From Nitriliruptoraceae bacterium (GTDB taxonomy: Bacteria > Actinomycetota > Nitriliruptoria > Nitriliruptorales > Nitriliruptoraceae), in NCBI GenBank assembly GCA_007121785.1, contig SKJX01000023.1, forward strand, positions 1 to 40,074: a stretch of DNA of 40,074 nt, given 5' to 3'. The translations under genes and the position numbers were made by a program. A model generated the notes under the pieces. That model did not search any database. It was not told the origin of the DNA and worked only from the letters and a program-made list of their open reading frames with translations. This document shows, one piece after another, positions 8,701 to 17,426 of this stretch (positions within the stretch are counted from its first letter, which is position 1; the number at the start of each line of letters is the position of its first letter).

Positions 8701-11700
8701 AGCATGTCGAGTTCAACAAGCTGCTGTTCCTGACGCGACCCCGCGACCTCAGGTTCCAACTGCTCTACGGCACGCGCGACGGTTCCGTAGAGATGCACAG
8801 CGCGCCGGCCAGTGATCCGCTCTCGTGGACGCTCAACGCCGCTGCCACGCTCAGACGAACCGAGGAGCGTGAGGCGGACGGGCGCATCGACCTCGCTGGA
8901 GCACGCAAACGTTGCACCAGCTGGACGTCGAGTGAGGACCAGTACCGCTCGCTCGAGCAGCGCGGGTTTCGCTACGGGGGCCCGTTCCGCGGTCTGCAGG
9001 AGATCTGGGCCGGCGAAGAGGAGGCCATCGGTCGCATCCACTTCCCCGCCGGCATCGCCCTACCGGTGGACGGCTACCGGGTGCATCCCGCGCTCCTGGA
9101 CGCGGCGTTTCAGCTGTTCGGGCTCCCCTGGTCGAAGAGCAGCGCCGATACGCACGCCGGTCGCCCGCTCTTCCCGGTGTCCGTCGACCGGATCGTCCTA
9201 CGCCGGAGCGCTGGCCCGCGGTTCTGGGCGCACATGGTGCTGCGCAACACTGGCGACGGGCTGCTCGACGGCGACATCTGGCTGGTGAACGACGACGGCA
9301 ACGTCGCGGTCACCTGCGAAGGGCTCCGCATCAAGGTCCTCGAGGGAGCCCAGCCGTCCCAGCAGCGCGAGATCGACGATTGGCTTTACGAGCTCCGTTG
9401 GGAGGAAGCGCCGCTGCCGGAGTCGCTGGATCCGCCGGCGCCCACCGGTGACGGGCAGACGCCGAGGCTGGCTGCCCCGTCCGGGATCTCGGGAGCGCTG
9501 AGGGCCCAGCGTGTCGGTCCGGAGACCGCCTCGGGGGCGCAGGACTACTACGACATCGTCGAGCCGAGCCTTGACCGCATCGCGACCGGCTTCACGCTCG
9601 CGGCCCTGGACGACTTGGGCTGGGACCCGCACCGCGACTCGGGCAGGCCCACCGACGCGGTCGCAGAGGCGCTCGGCGTCGTGCCCTCCCACCGGCGCCT
9701 CCTGGCCGGGCTGCTGCGGATGGTCCCCGACCCTGTCGATAGGGCTCGCGGCAACGGCGATCCCTTCCCGCGGCCTCCCTCCGTGCTGCACCGCCACCTC
9801 GACGCGCTCGTTGCGGACTTCCCGGCCTACGCGGCCAAGGCCCAGCTGATCGGCAAGACCGGCGGGCACCTTGCCGACATCTTGCAGGGCAACCTCGACG
9901 CTCGGGAGATCCTGCTCACCGACGACTCGCTCCGGCTGTTGGCGCAGCTGTATCAGGACAGCCCGCTCGGACGCGCCTACCACGAGGTCATCGGCGACGC
10001 CGTCGCTGCGGCCGTCAGCGGGACGTCGGCTTCCGCGCGCCTGCGCGTGCTCGAGGTCGGCGCCGGCACCGGAGCGGCCACCGCCGCCGTGCTGCCCCAC
10101 TTGCCAGCGTCGGCGGAGTACGTCTTCACCGACATCTCGCCGCACTTCTTGACCCACGCGGAGGAACGCTTCGGCGACCACCCGGACATGCGGTTCGCCG
10201 TGCTCGACATCGAGACCGATCCGGCAGCGCAGGGCTTCGAGCCGCACTCCTTCGATCTCGTCCTCGCTGCCAACGTGCTGCACACCACCGCCGAGCTGCG
10301 TACGACCCTCGCCCACGTCCAACGACTCCTCGCCCCCGGTGGGCTGTTGGCGCTGCTGGAGCTGACACGCCCGACGGGGTGGTTCAACCTCGTCTTCGGC
10401 CTCCTCGACGGCTGGTGGCGATTCGCCGACGTCGACCTACGGCCAACGCAACCCCTGCTCCCGGGCGGCCCGTGGCAATCGCTGCTCGAGGAGAGCGGCT
10501 TCGACGAGGTCACGCGCCTGTTCGAAGGGGAGCGCGAGGGCGGAGAGCTGCAGACCGTCGTGCTTGCGCAGGCCCCGGTGTCACCACAGCCCATCGTCTC
10601 GTCAAGCGCTGCACAACCCGCCCGATCTCGGCACTGGCTGCTGTTCGCTGACGGCAGCGGGGTCGCCTCGAACCTCGCAGCGGCCCTGCGGGCGCGAGGC
10701 GACGCCTGCACGCTCGCCTACCCCGGCGAAACGTACCGCCAGCGTGGCGACGGCACGTTCGAACTCCCGCCGGGTGATGCCGCCGCGGCAAGTGCGCGCC
10801 TGCTCGCCGCGCTGGAGGAGGATCGCGAGACCCTGCACGGCGTCGTCCACCTGTGGAGCCTGGACGCCGCATCGAGCGATGGGTTGCGCTCGACGGCACT
10901 GATGGAGACGCAACAACTCGGGTGCGGGAGCGTGCTTGGCCTGATCCAGGCGTTCCAGCAGGGTGCCGGCCGCATGCCCGAGACCTGGCTCGTCACCTCC
11001 GGCTCGCAGCCGGTGCCCGGGCACGACGCGGCACCGAACATGCCGCAGGCAGCGCTCTGGGGGTTGGGCCGGGTCCTCATGAACGAGCATGCGGAGGTGC
11101 GTTGCCGCCTGGTGGATCTCAGCCCGGAGCTCGCGCGCGAGGAGATCGATGCCCTCGCTGAGGAGCTCTGCGGTGACGAGGCGGACGAGGAGCTCGCGTT
11201 GCGCGGCCGGCGCCGGCTGGTCCGGCGGCTGCACCGCGTCTCGTTGGAGAGCACCACAAGACGGGAGGAGCGTCGTCCGCTGTCACCCGACGATCACGGG
11301 TTCTCCCTGGGCATCGAGGCACCGGGCGCTCTCGGGAGCCTGGGGCTCCAGCAGGCGCCACCGGCTGAGCCGAGGCGGGGGGAGCTGTCCATCCGGGTGC
11401 TCGCATCGGGGGTCAGCTTCCGCGACGTGCTGCACGCGCTGGGCATGCTGCCGGCGGCGGTGTTCCAGTACGAGTCCGGCCCGCCCTCCCTGGGGAGCGA
11501 GTGCGCCGGGACCGTGCTCGCGTGCGGCGAAGGCGTGGAAGGCTTCCAGATCGGCGACGAGGTCATCGCGCTCGCGTCGGCGACGCACGGCTCGCGGGCG
11601 AGAGCGCGGGCAGACCTCGCCGTACCGAAGCCGCCGTCGCTGACCTTCCAGGAGGCGGCATGCATCCCCAACGCCTACGTCACTGCGGACTACGCGCTCA

Positions 11701-14700
11701 ACCAGGTGGCGCGGGTGACGGCCGGTGAGCGGGTGCTCATCCACTCCGCCGCGGGCGCCGTTGGCCTGGCGGCGATCGCGTACTGCCGGCGAGCCGGGGC
11801 GGAGATCTACGCCACGGCCGGAACCCCGGACAAACGCGCGTACCTGCGCTCGTTGGGGGTCGAGCACGTGATGGATTCCCGCTCGCTCGGGTTCGCCAAC
11901 GAGATCCGAGACCGCACCGGAGGGGAGGGCGTCGACGTCGTCCTCAACTCGCTGGCGGGCGAGGCGCTCCTCAAAGGCGTCGAGGTCCTGCGCCCGTACG
12001 GGCGGTTCGTCGAGCTCGGCAAGCGCGACATCTACGAGAACGCGCAGCTGGGCCTGCTCCCGTTCCAGCGCAACCTCTCGTTCCATGCGGTCGATCTGGT
12101 CCAGCTCGCCCTCGACCGGCCGGCCGTGGCGCAGTCCCTCCTGGGCAACATCGTTCGAGAGGTTGCCAGCGGGGCCCTGCCGATGATCCCGCACACCGCA
12201 TTCGACCTGGCCGACGCCGAGCAGGCGTTTCGCCTCATCGCCCAGGCGAAGCACATCGGCAAGGTCGTGCTCACCGTTCGAGAGCCCTGCTACCACGTGG
12301 GCACGGGCCGCGACGTACCGGTCGCCCGGGCGGACGGCACGTACCTCATCACCGGCGGCCTCGGCGGCTTCGGCCTGGCCGTGGCGGAGTGGCTGGCACA
12401 CCAAGGCGCACAACACCTCGTGCTGGTGAGCCGCTCGGGCGTACCCAAGGAGGATGTCACGGCACTCGCCGGGCTGCGCGCGTCTGGCGCCAAGGTCGTC
12501 ACCATGTCGGCGGATGTGAGCCAAGAGGAGGACGTCGCCCGCGTCCTGGACGCCATCCAACGCGAGTTGCCGCCGCTGCGGGGGGTTGTCCACGCGGCGA
12601 TGGTCCTGGACGACGATGTGCTCGTCCGCCTCGACCGGGAGCGGTTCGATGCCGTGCTCGCACCGAAGGTCGCAGGGGCCTGGAACCTCCATCGGTTCAC
12701 TCGGCACCATCAACTCGACTTCTTCGCCCTGTTCTCCTCGATGGCGTCGGTCATCGGACATCCGCTGCAGGCGAACTACGCCGCGGCCAACGCCTTCCTC
12801 GACGCTCTGGCGGCACACCGGCGCGCGCTCGACCTGCCTGCGCTCACCATCGGTTGGGGTGCGGTGTCGGACGTGGGATACGTCGCACGGCATCCGGAGA
12901 CAGCCGAGTACCTCGACCGCGGTGGCTTCACCACCTTCTCACCAGACCAGGCCCTCGAGACGCTCGGGGAGCTGCTGTGCTACGACCTCAGCCATGTGAT
13001 CGCTGCGCGCATGGACTGGTCGAGGTGGGCAGCGTCGAACTCCCTCACGGCGGCCTCCAAGCGGTTCGAGCTCTTCGTCGCGGCCGAGCGGCAGGACACC
13101 GAGCAGCGCACAGAAGGCGCAGGCGGATCGCCGCTGTCACCGCTTGAGACCGCCGGAGCCGCAGAGCGTCGTGCGCTGCTCGAGAGCTACGTCCGGCACA
13201 AGGTCGCGAAGGTCATCGGGGCCACGCCGGAGAAGGTCGATCCTGAACGGGAGCTCGCCCAGCTCGGGTTCGACTCCTTGATGGCGGTCGAGTTCGTCAC
13301 CGCCCTCAAAGCCGACCTGGCGGTGTCCATCCCGGTGGTGAAGATCCTTCAGGGGACCAGCTGTGTGCAGCTCGTGGACGTGCTGCTGGACCAGCTCGAA
13401 CTCGACGCACCGGATGCTGCAGGTCCGGTCGAGGAACCGGCCCAGGGCGCGAGCCCGGAGCACCTCGCCGAGCACCCCTTCTCCTTCGAACTGTCGTTCG
13501 AACAGCGCCGCTTCTGGTTCCTCCAACGACTCCACCCGGAGGACGCGGCCTACAACCTGCAGGCGGCGGCTCGCCTCTCCGGCGCCCTCGACCACGATGC
13601 GCTGCACCGCGGCCTGACGGAGATCCTGCGCCGCCACGACCTCCTCCGAGCGACCGTGCACGAGGTCGACGGCGGGCCCGTCCAACGGTTCGGGTCGCCG
13701 GCGCCGGCGGACCTGCCCCTGGTCGATCTCGCCGACCTGCCCGAACCCGAGTGTGACGAGCGGATGGCGCAGCTGGCGATCGATGAGATCCAGCGTCCCT
13801 TCGATTTCGATACCGGTCCCCTGCTTCGCGCCACGCTGTTCCGGCTGGGGGCGGAGGAGCACCTGCTCCTGCTCGTCGTGCACCACATCGCCTGCGACGC
13901 CTGGGCGATGAACCTGGTGATGCGCGAGCTTGCGGCGCTGTACGAGACCTTCTCTCGAGGGGAGCCCTCCCCGCTGCCGGAGCCGACCCTGGGCTATCCC
14001 GACTACGTCCGCCACCAGCAGGAGCGGCTCGATGAGGTCGGCGACACCCAGCTCGCCTACTGGCGACGCCAGCTCGCCGGTGCGTCGACCGCGCTCCAGC
14101 TGCCGGATTCGCCGGCGCAGCCGAGCGCAGGGGCGACGCAAGGCGCCCACCGTCCCTTCGAACTGACCGCACAGCTGACCGCCGAGCTGGCGGCTCTCGG
14201 CCAGCGCGAGGGCGTCACCCTGTTCATGACGCTGATGGCGGCGTTCCAGACGCTCCTGCACCGCTACACCGGTGCCGAGGATGTCTGCGTGGGAACGGCG
14301 GTCTCGACCCGAGACGAGCCCGGCCTCGAAGCGGTGGTCGGCTGCTGCATCAACACCGTGGTCCTGCGCTCGGATCTGTCCGGTGAGCCGACGTTCCGCG
14401 AGCTCCTCGAGCGGGTCAAGGAGACGGTGCTGGAGGCGTTCAGCCACCGCGACGTCCCGTTCGAACAGGTGGTGGAGGCCCTCGGTCCCGAGCGCGCGAC
14501 GGGACGCACCCCGCTGTTCGAGGCCATGCTCGTCCTGCACAACGCGCGGTGGCCGGAACTGCGGGTGGCGGGGCTCGAGGTCCGCTCGGAGGCTGTGGAG
14601 AGCGGCACGACGGTGGCCGACCTCGCCCTTCTGCTCGACACCGGCGACCGGCTCGGCGGGGTGCTCGAGTACAACGCCGACCGCTTCGACGCGACGACCG

Positions 14701-17426
14701 TCGACCGCCTGCTCGGCCACCTCCGGACGGTCCTCGAGGCCGTCGTCGCCGACCCCGACCAGCACCTGTCGTCCCTGCCCCTGCTGTCCGACGCCGAGCG
14801 TCAGCGGGTCCTGGTGGAGTGGAACGACACCGACATCGACCTTGGACCGCCGACCTGCCTGCACCACCTCGTAGAGGCGCAAGCCCGTCGCTCGCCCGAC
14901 GCGGTGGCCGTGGTGTCCGAGGACGCATGCTTGACCTATGCCGAACTCAACGAGCGCGCCAACCGGCTCGCCCATCACCTGCGTCGGCGCGGGGTGGGCC
15001 CGCAGGCGGTCGTCGGCGTGTGCCTGCACCGCTCGACCGAGCTCGTGGTCGCGGCCCTGGCCATCCTCAAGGCGGGAGGGGCGTACCTGCCGCTGGACCC
15101 GGCCCTCCCGGCCGGGCGGCTGCGTTTCCTGCTCGCCGACGCACAGCCGGGGGTGCTGCTCACCCAGCCGTCCCTGCTCGATCGCCTTCCCGAGCCCCGG
15201 GCGTCGGTCGTGACGCTGGACGCCGAGTGGCCGGACATCGCCCGGCAGAGCCCGGACGAGCCGGCCGACGCAGCGGCCCCGGAGGACCTCGCCTACGTCA
15301 TCTACACGTCCGGCTCCAGTGGCGAACCCAAGGGTGTGATGGTGCCCCACCGGGCGATCTGCAACCAGGTGCGCTGGCGCCAGGACGCCTTCCCCCTGTC
15401 GGAGGCTGACGCCGTGCTGCAGGGCACCCCGATGGGCTTCGACCCGTCGATCTGGGAGCTGTTCGGCCCGCTCACGTCCGGCGCGCGGCTCGTCGTCCCA
15501 CCGAAGGGGGCAGAACGCGAGAGCGGCCGGCTCGTGCGCCTGCTCACCGACCAGCACGTCACGACGTTGCAGGTGGTGCCATCCGTGCTCGAGGCCCTGC
15601 TGGAACAGCCCGGGATCGACGAGTGCCACGACCTGCGGCAGGTGTTCTGCGGCGGCGAGCCACTCACGCCCGACCTGGCCGACCGCTTCTTCGCACGCCT
15701 CCCAGCGGCGCTGCACCACCTCTACGGTCCCACCGAGGCCGCGATCGACGCCACCCACTGGCCCTGCCGACCAGAGGAAGGCCGGCGGCTGGTCCCCATC
15801 GGACGACCCATCGCCAACGCCCGCGTCCTCATCCTGGACGATCGTCTCCAGCCGGTGCCTGTCGGGGTGCTCGGTGAGCTGCATATCGGCGGCGCCGGCC
15901 TGGCGCGTGGCTACTGCAACCGGCCGGACCTCACCGCCCAGCGGTTCATCCACGACCCCTTCAGGTCCGGCGAGCGGCTGTACCGCACCGGCGACCTCGG
16001 GCGCTGGCTGCCCGACGGCTCGATCGCCTTCCTGGGTCGCGCCGACCGGCAGGTCAAGGTGCGGGGGTTCCGGGTGGAACCCGGAGAGATCGAGGCGGTG
16101 CTGACCGGCCATCCTGGGGTCCGGGAAGCTGCGGTCGTGCCCGTCGAAGACCTGCACGGGGTGCGACAGCTGGCCGCGTTCGCGGTCGCCGACCAGCCGG
16201 CAGCGGCGGGCGCGCTGCGGGCCCACGCCGCCGATCACCTGCCCGACTCCATGGTGCCGGCCGCCTTGACGCTGCTCGACACCCTGCCGCGTACCGCCAG
16301 TGGCAAGGTGGACCACCGTTGCCTCGCGGCTCAGGCGGACGCCGTGCCCGAACGGCGGGACGCGCCGGTGCTCCCGCGCGACGCCGTCGAGGGGGAGCTG
16401 CAGCAAATCTGGGAGAGCTTCTTCCCTGGCCGACGTGTCGGGGTGACCGACGACTTCTTCGCGCTCGGCGGCCACTCGCTGCTGGCCATGCGGGTGATCG
16501 CCCAGGTCGAGCACGCGTTCGGGCGGGAACTGCCCGTCTCCGCCCTGCTGGAGAACCGCACGATCGAGCGCCTGGGCTGCATGTTGCGGGAGCGGTCACT
16601 GCCCCGCTCACCCCTGGTCACCATCCAGCCCCACGGTTCAGCGCAACCCTTCTACTGGGTCCACGCCGTCGGCGGCACCGTCTACTGCTACGCCGAGCTG
16701 GTGGCAGCGCTGGGTGATCACCGTCCGGTGTACGGGCTCGAGGCGGTCGGTCTCAGCGGTGAGGAGCCCCACACCCGGATCGAGGACATGGCCGGCCACT
16801 ACGTCGAGCTGCTCGTGCGCTCCCAAGGCGCGGGCCCCTACCTGCTGGGCGGCTGGTCTATGGGCGGGCTGATCGCCTTCGAGATGGCCCGCCAGCTGGA
16901 GGAGCGCCGTGAGCCGGTCGCACTGCTGACGGTGGTGGACGCCGTGCCCCCCGCCCTCGACAGCGACGCCACACGCGCTGACGAGTCGGAGGCGCTGCGC
17001 GGCTTCGTGGAGCACCTCGGCCTCTCCGTCGACGACCTCGCCTTGTCCATCGACGACTTCTGGGACTTGCCCCACGAAGAGCAGCTCACCTGCGTGCTGG
17101 AGCACGCCCAGCGCACACGCCTGGTGTCACCCGACCTGGAGCTGCCCGGACTGCGCCGGTCGCTGCAGGTGTTCACGACCAACCTTCAGGCCATGCGCAG
17201 CTACACCCCGTCTCCCTACACCGGGCGGGTCACCCTCCTGGACGCCGAGGAGTCCATTGGGCACACCGCCGGCAACGCCGCGCGCTGGGCCGAGCTCGCG
17301 CTGGGCGGCACAACGCGGTACACGGTCACCGGCAACCACCACACGGTGCTGCGCCAGCCGCACGTGGCTGGGCTCGCCCGGCACCTGAGCGCCTGCCTTG
17401 CCGAGATCGAGTTCGTGCCGTCATGA
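5778..17426 (+). CDS. Hybrid reducing PKS-NRPS megasynthase (KS-AT-DH-cMT-ER-KR-ACP-C-A-T-TE)
   Basis: A protein of about 3,882 residues that should build a reduced, C-methylated polyketide, couple it to one amino acid and release it. Domains (approximate residues): KS 8-433 with Cys181, His316 and His356; AT 548-835 with GHSAGE (Ser641) and an unusual VPYH motif (His744); DH 912-1190 with His942 and Asp1108; C-methyltransferase 1255-1585 (VLEVGAGTG at 1424); inactive KR-like structural half 1618-1820; ER 1853-2168 (HSAAGAVGLAAI); KR 2188-2400 (Ser2321, Tyr2334, LDD motif); ACP (Ser2500); C 2565-2995 (HHIACDA at 2702); A 3028-3511; T (Ser3567); TE 3625-3880 (GWSMG Ser3694, Asp3721, His3854). 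The ATG at 5778 follows ACGGAGG; an upstream in-frame GTG at 5643 lacks support. All catalytic signatures appear intact except two deviations noted in the findings. With one module, the PKS half probably acts iteratively, or else makes a very short chain. Confidence 0.95.
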   Translation: MPDTPPQQAVAIIGMGCRFPGGANTPEQFWEMLCQGVDAITEIPRDRFDVDALFDPDPVAPGKIYTHWGGYLDGIDEFDADFFGIAPREARRMDPQQRILLEVAWEALEHGGQPPDLLAGTNTGIFVGVAGHDYADVQALSLNRAGIDAHVNVGSSGCIIANRLSYLLDVHGPSFTVDTACSSSLTAVHLACRSLAAGECDLAIAGGVNVLLAPEPTIGFCKANMLSPDGRCRSFDAAANGYVRSEGIGAVVLKPLATALADGDPIQAVIRGSAINQDGRTAGLSLPSAAGQEAMLRQALRQAGVPASAIQYIEAHGTGTTAGDPVEAAAIGAVLSTDRPAGDLCLIGSVKSNVGHLEVAAGVAGLIKAALALKHRAVPPNLHFSEPNPAIAFEELKLRVPTQLEPWPETAGPAMAGVNSFGFGGANAHVVLEEAPQAEPPRAEPPQVTAHAAQDQRAHAHVLTLSAHTPEGLRQSAERHLRYVRASGSVDLRDLCYTAATRRSHHQHRLAAAVGSHTELDDHLEAFLHDEERAGLATGRASTGQQPKLAFVFSGMGPQWWGMGQQLLDEEPTFREVIDQCDHILTPLTGWSLVEEIAADETRSRIGETDVAQVVNCAVQIALAAVWRSWGIVPDAIVGHSAGEMAAAHVAGALSLPDALFGAFHRGRLLDRATGTGTMLAAGISAAEAAALVAEHRGRVSLAAVNSPTSITLSGEDGPLQQIADVLEGQERFCRLLPVEVPYHGPQMEAIREELLDVLAGLDPVAPAVPTVSAGTGTWVEAERFDADYWWRNVRQPVQFAAAIDTLVEDGAELLVEVSPHPVLAGNIAECLANHGKAAAVLPTLRRREDEHQVMLGSLATLYVRGRRIDWAAVYPDGTCLTLPTYPWQRERHWFETADAATEARHVGIDTGHPLLGRRLPSPQPSWEADLEDPRTAYLDAHVVEDSAVFPGAAYVEMALAAGRELWGDTPVALEHVEFNKLLFLTRPRDLRFQLLYGTRDGSVEMHSAPASDPLSWTLNAAATLRRTEEREADGRIDLAGARKRCTSWTSSEDQYRSLEQRGFRYGGPFRGLQEIWAGEEEAIGRIHFPAGIALPVDGYRVHPALLDAAFQLFGLPWSKSSADTHAGRPLFPVSVDRIVLRRSAGPRFWAHMVLRNTGDGLLDGDIWLVNDDGNVAVTCEGLRIKVLEGAQPSQQREIDDWLYELRWEEAPLPESLDPPAPTGDGQTPRLAAPSGISGALRAQRVGPETASGAQDYYDIVEPSLDRIATGFTLAALDDLGWDPHRDSGRPTDAVAEALGVVPSHRRLLAGLLRMVPDPVDRARGNGDPFPRPPSVLHRHLDALVADFPAYAAKAQLIGKTGGHLADILQGNLDAREILLTDDSLRLLAQLYQDSPLGRAYHEVIGDAVAAAVSGTSASARLRVLEVGAGTGAATAAVLPHLPASAEYVFTDISPHFLTHAEERFGDHPDMRFAVLDIETDPAAQGFEPHSFDLVLAANVLHTTAELRTTLAHVQRLLAPGGLLALLELTRPTGWFNLVFGLLDGWWRFADVDLRPTQPLLPGGPWQSLLEESGFDEVTRLFEGEREGGELQTVVLAQAPVSPQPIVSSSAAQPARSRHWLLFADGSGVASNLAAALRARGDACTLAYPGETYRQRGDGTFELPPGDAAAASARLLAALEEDRETLHGVVHLWSLDAASSDGLRSTALMETQQLGCGSVLGLIQAFQQGAGRMPETWLVTSGSQPVPGHDAAPNMPQAALWGLGRVLMNEHAEVRCRLVDLSPELAREEIDALAEELCGDEADEELALRGRRRLVRRLHRVSLESTTRREERRPLSPDDHGFSLGIEAPGALGSLGLQQAPPAEPRRGELSIRVLASGVSFRDVLHALGMLPAAVFQYESGPPSLGSECAGTVLACGEGVEGFQIGDEVIALASATHGSRARARADLAVPKPPSLTFQEAACIPNAYVTADYALNQVARVTAGERVLIHSAAGAVGLAAIAYCRRAGAEIYATAGTPDKRAYLRSLGVEHVMDSRSLGFANEIRDRTGGEGVDVVLNSLAGEALLKGVEVLRPYGRFVELGKRDIYENAQLGLLPFQRNLSFHAVDLVQLALDRPAVAQSLLGNIVREVASGALPMIPHTAFDLADAEQAFRLIAQAKHIGKVVLTVREPCYHVGTGRDVPVARADGTYLITGGLGGFGLAVAEWLAHQGAQHLVLVSRSGVPKEDVTALAGLRASGAKVVTMSADVSQEEDVARVLDAIQRELPPLRGVVHAAMVLDDDVLVRLDRERFDAVLAPKVAGAWNLHRFTRHHQLDFFALFSSMASVIGHPLQANYAAANAFLDALAAHRRALDLPALTIGWGAVSDVGYVARHPETAEYLDRGGFTTFSPDQALETLGELLCYDLSHVIAARMDWSRWAASNSLTAASKRFELFVAAERQDTEQRTEGAGGSPLSPLETAGAAERRALLESYVRHKVAKVIGATPEKVDPERELAQLGFDSLMAVEFVTALKADLAVSIPVVKILQGTSCVQLVDVLLDQLELDAPDAAGPVEEPAQGASPEHLAEHPFSFELSFEQRRFWFLQRLHPEDAAYNLQAAARLSGALDHDALHRGLTEILRRHDLLRATVHEVDGGPVQRFGSPAPADLPLVDLADLPEPECDERMAQLAIDEIQRPFDFDTGPLLRATLFRLGAEEHLLLLVVHHIACDAWAMNLVMRELAALYETFSRGEPSPLPEPTLGYPDYVRHQQERLDEVGDTQLAYWRRQLAGASTALQLPDSPAQPSAGATQGAHRPFELTAQLTAELAALGQREGVTLFMTLMAAFQTLLHRYTGAEDVCVGTAVSTRDEPGLEAVVGCCINTVVLRSDLSGEPTFRELLERVKETVLEAFSHRDVPFEQVVEALGPERATGRTPLFEAMLVLHNARWPELRVAGLEVRSEAVESGTTVADLALLLDTGDRLGGVLEYNADRFDATTVDRLLGHLRTVLEAVVADPDQHLSSLPLLSDAERQRVLVEWNDTDIDLGPPTCLHHLVEAQARRSPDAVAVVSEDACLTYAELNERANRLAHHLRRRGVGPQAVVGVCLHRSTELVVAALAILKAGGAYLPLDPALPAGRLRFLLADAQPGVLLTQPSLLDRLPEPRASVVTLDAEWPDIARQSPDEPADAAAPEDLAYVIYTSGSSGEPKGVMVPHRAICNQVRWRQDAFPLSEADAVLQGTPMGFDPSIWELFGPLTSGARLVVPPKGAERESGRLVRLLTDQHVTTLQVVPSVLEALLEQPGIDECHDLRQVFCGGEPLTPDLADRFFARLPAALHHLYGPTEAAIDATHWPCRPEEGRRLVPIGRPIANARVLILDDRLQPVPVGVLGELHIGGAGLARGYCNRPDLTAQRFIHDPFRSGERLYRTGDLGRWLPDGSIAFLGRADRQVKVRGFRVEPGEIEAVLTGHPGVREAAVVPVEDLHGVRQLAAFAVADQPAAAGALRAHAADHLPDSMVPAALTLLDTLPRTASGKVDHRCLAAQADAVPERRDAPVLPRDAVEGELQQIWESFFPGRRVGVTDDFFALGGHSLLAMRVIAQVEHAFGRELPVSALLENRTIERLGCMLRERSLPRSPLVTIQPHGSAQPFYWVHAVGGTVYCYAELVAALGDHRPVYGLEAVGLSGEEPHTRIEDMAGHYVELLVRSQGAGPYLLGGWSMGGLIAFEMARQLEERREPVALLTVVDAVPPALDSDATRADESEALRGFVEHLGLSVDDLALSIDDFWDLPHEEQLTCVLEHAQRTRLVSPDLELPGLRRSLQVFTTNLQAMRSYTPSPYTGRVTLLDAEESIGHTAGNAARWAELALGGTTRYTVTGNHHTVLRQPHVAGLARHLSACLAEIEFVPS
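7088..7114 (+). repeat. 15-bp tandem duplication in the KS-AT linker
   Basis: The 12-mer GGCCGAACCCCC occurs at 7088-7099 and again at 7103-7114, a 15-nt period. It encodes a repeated Ala-Glu-Pro-Pro motif in the linker between the ketosynthase and the acyltransferase. This looks like a small in-frame duplication in a flexible linker and is unlikely to matter for catalysis. Confidence 0.6.

Noticed and set aside
6408-9041. 877-residue open frame antisense to the KS-AT-DH region
   Set aside because: Composition is that of a shadow frame, with no motif, and it runs opposite intact catalytic domains.
13137-16514. 1,125-residue open frame antisense to the NRPS half of the megasynthase
   Set aside because: It is rich in Gly, Arg, Val and His without any recognisable domain and lies opposite clearly coding C and A domains. 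Long antisense frames are expected from codon bias in GC-rich DNA.
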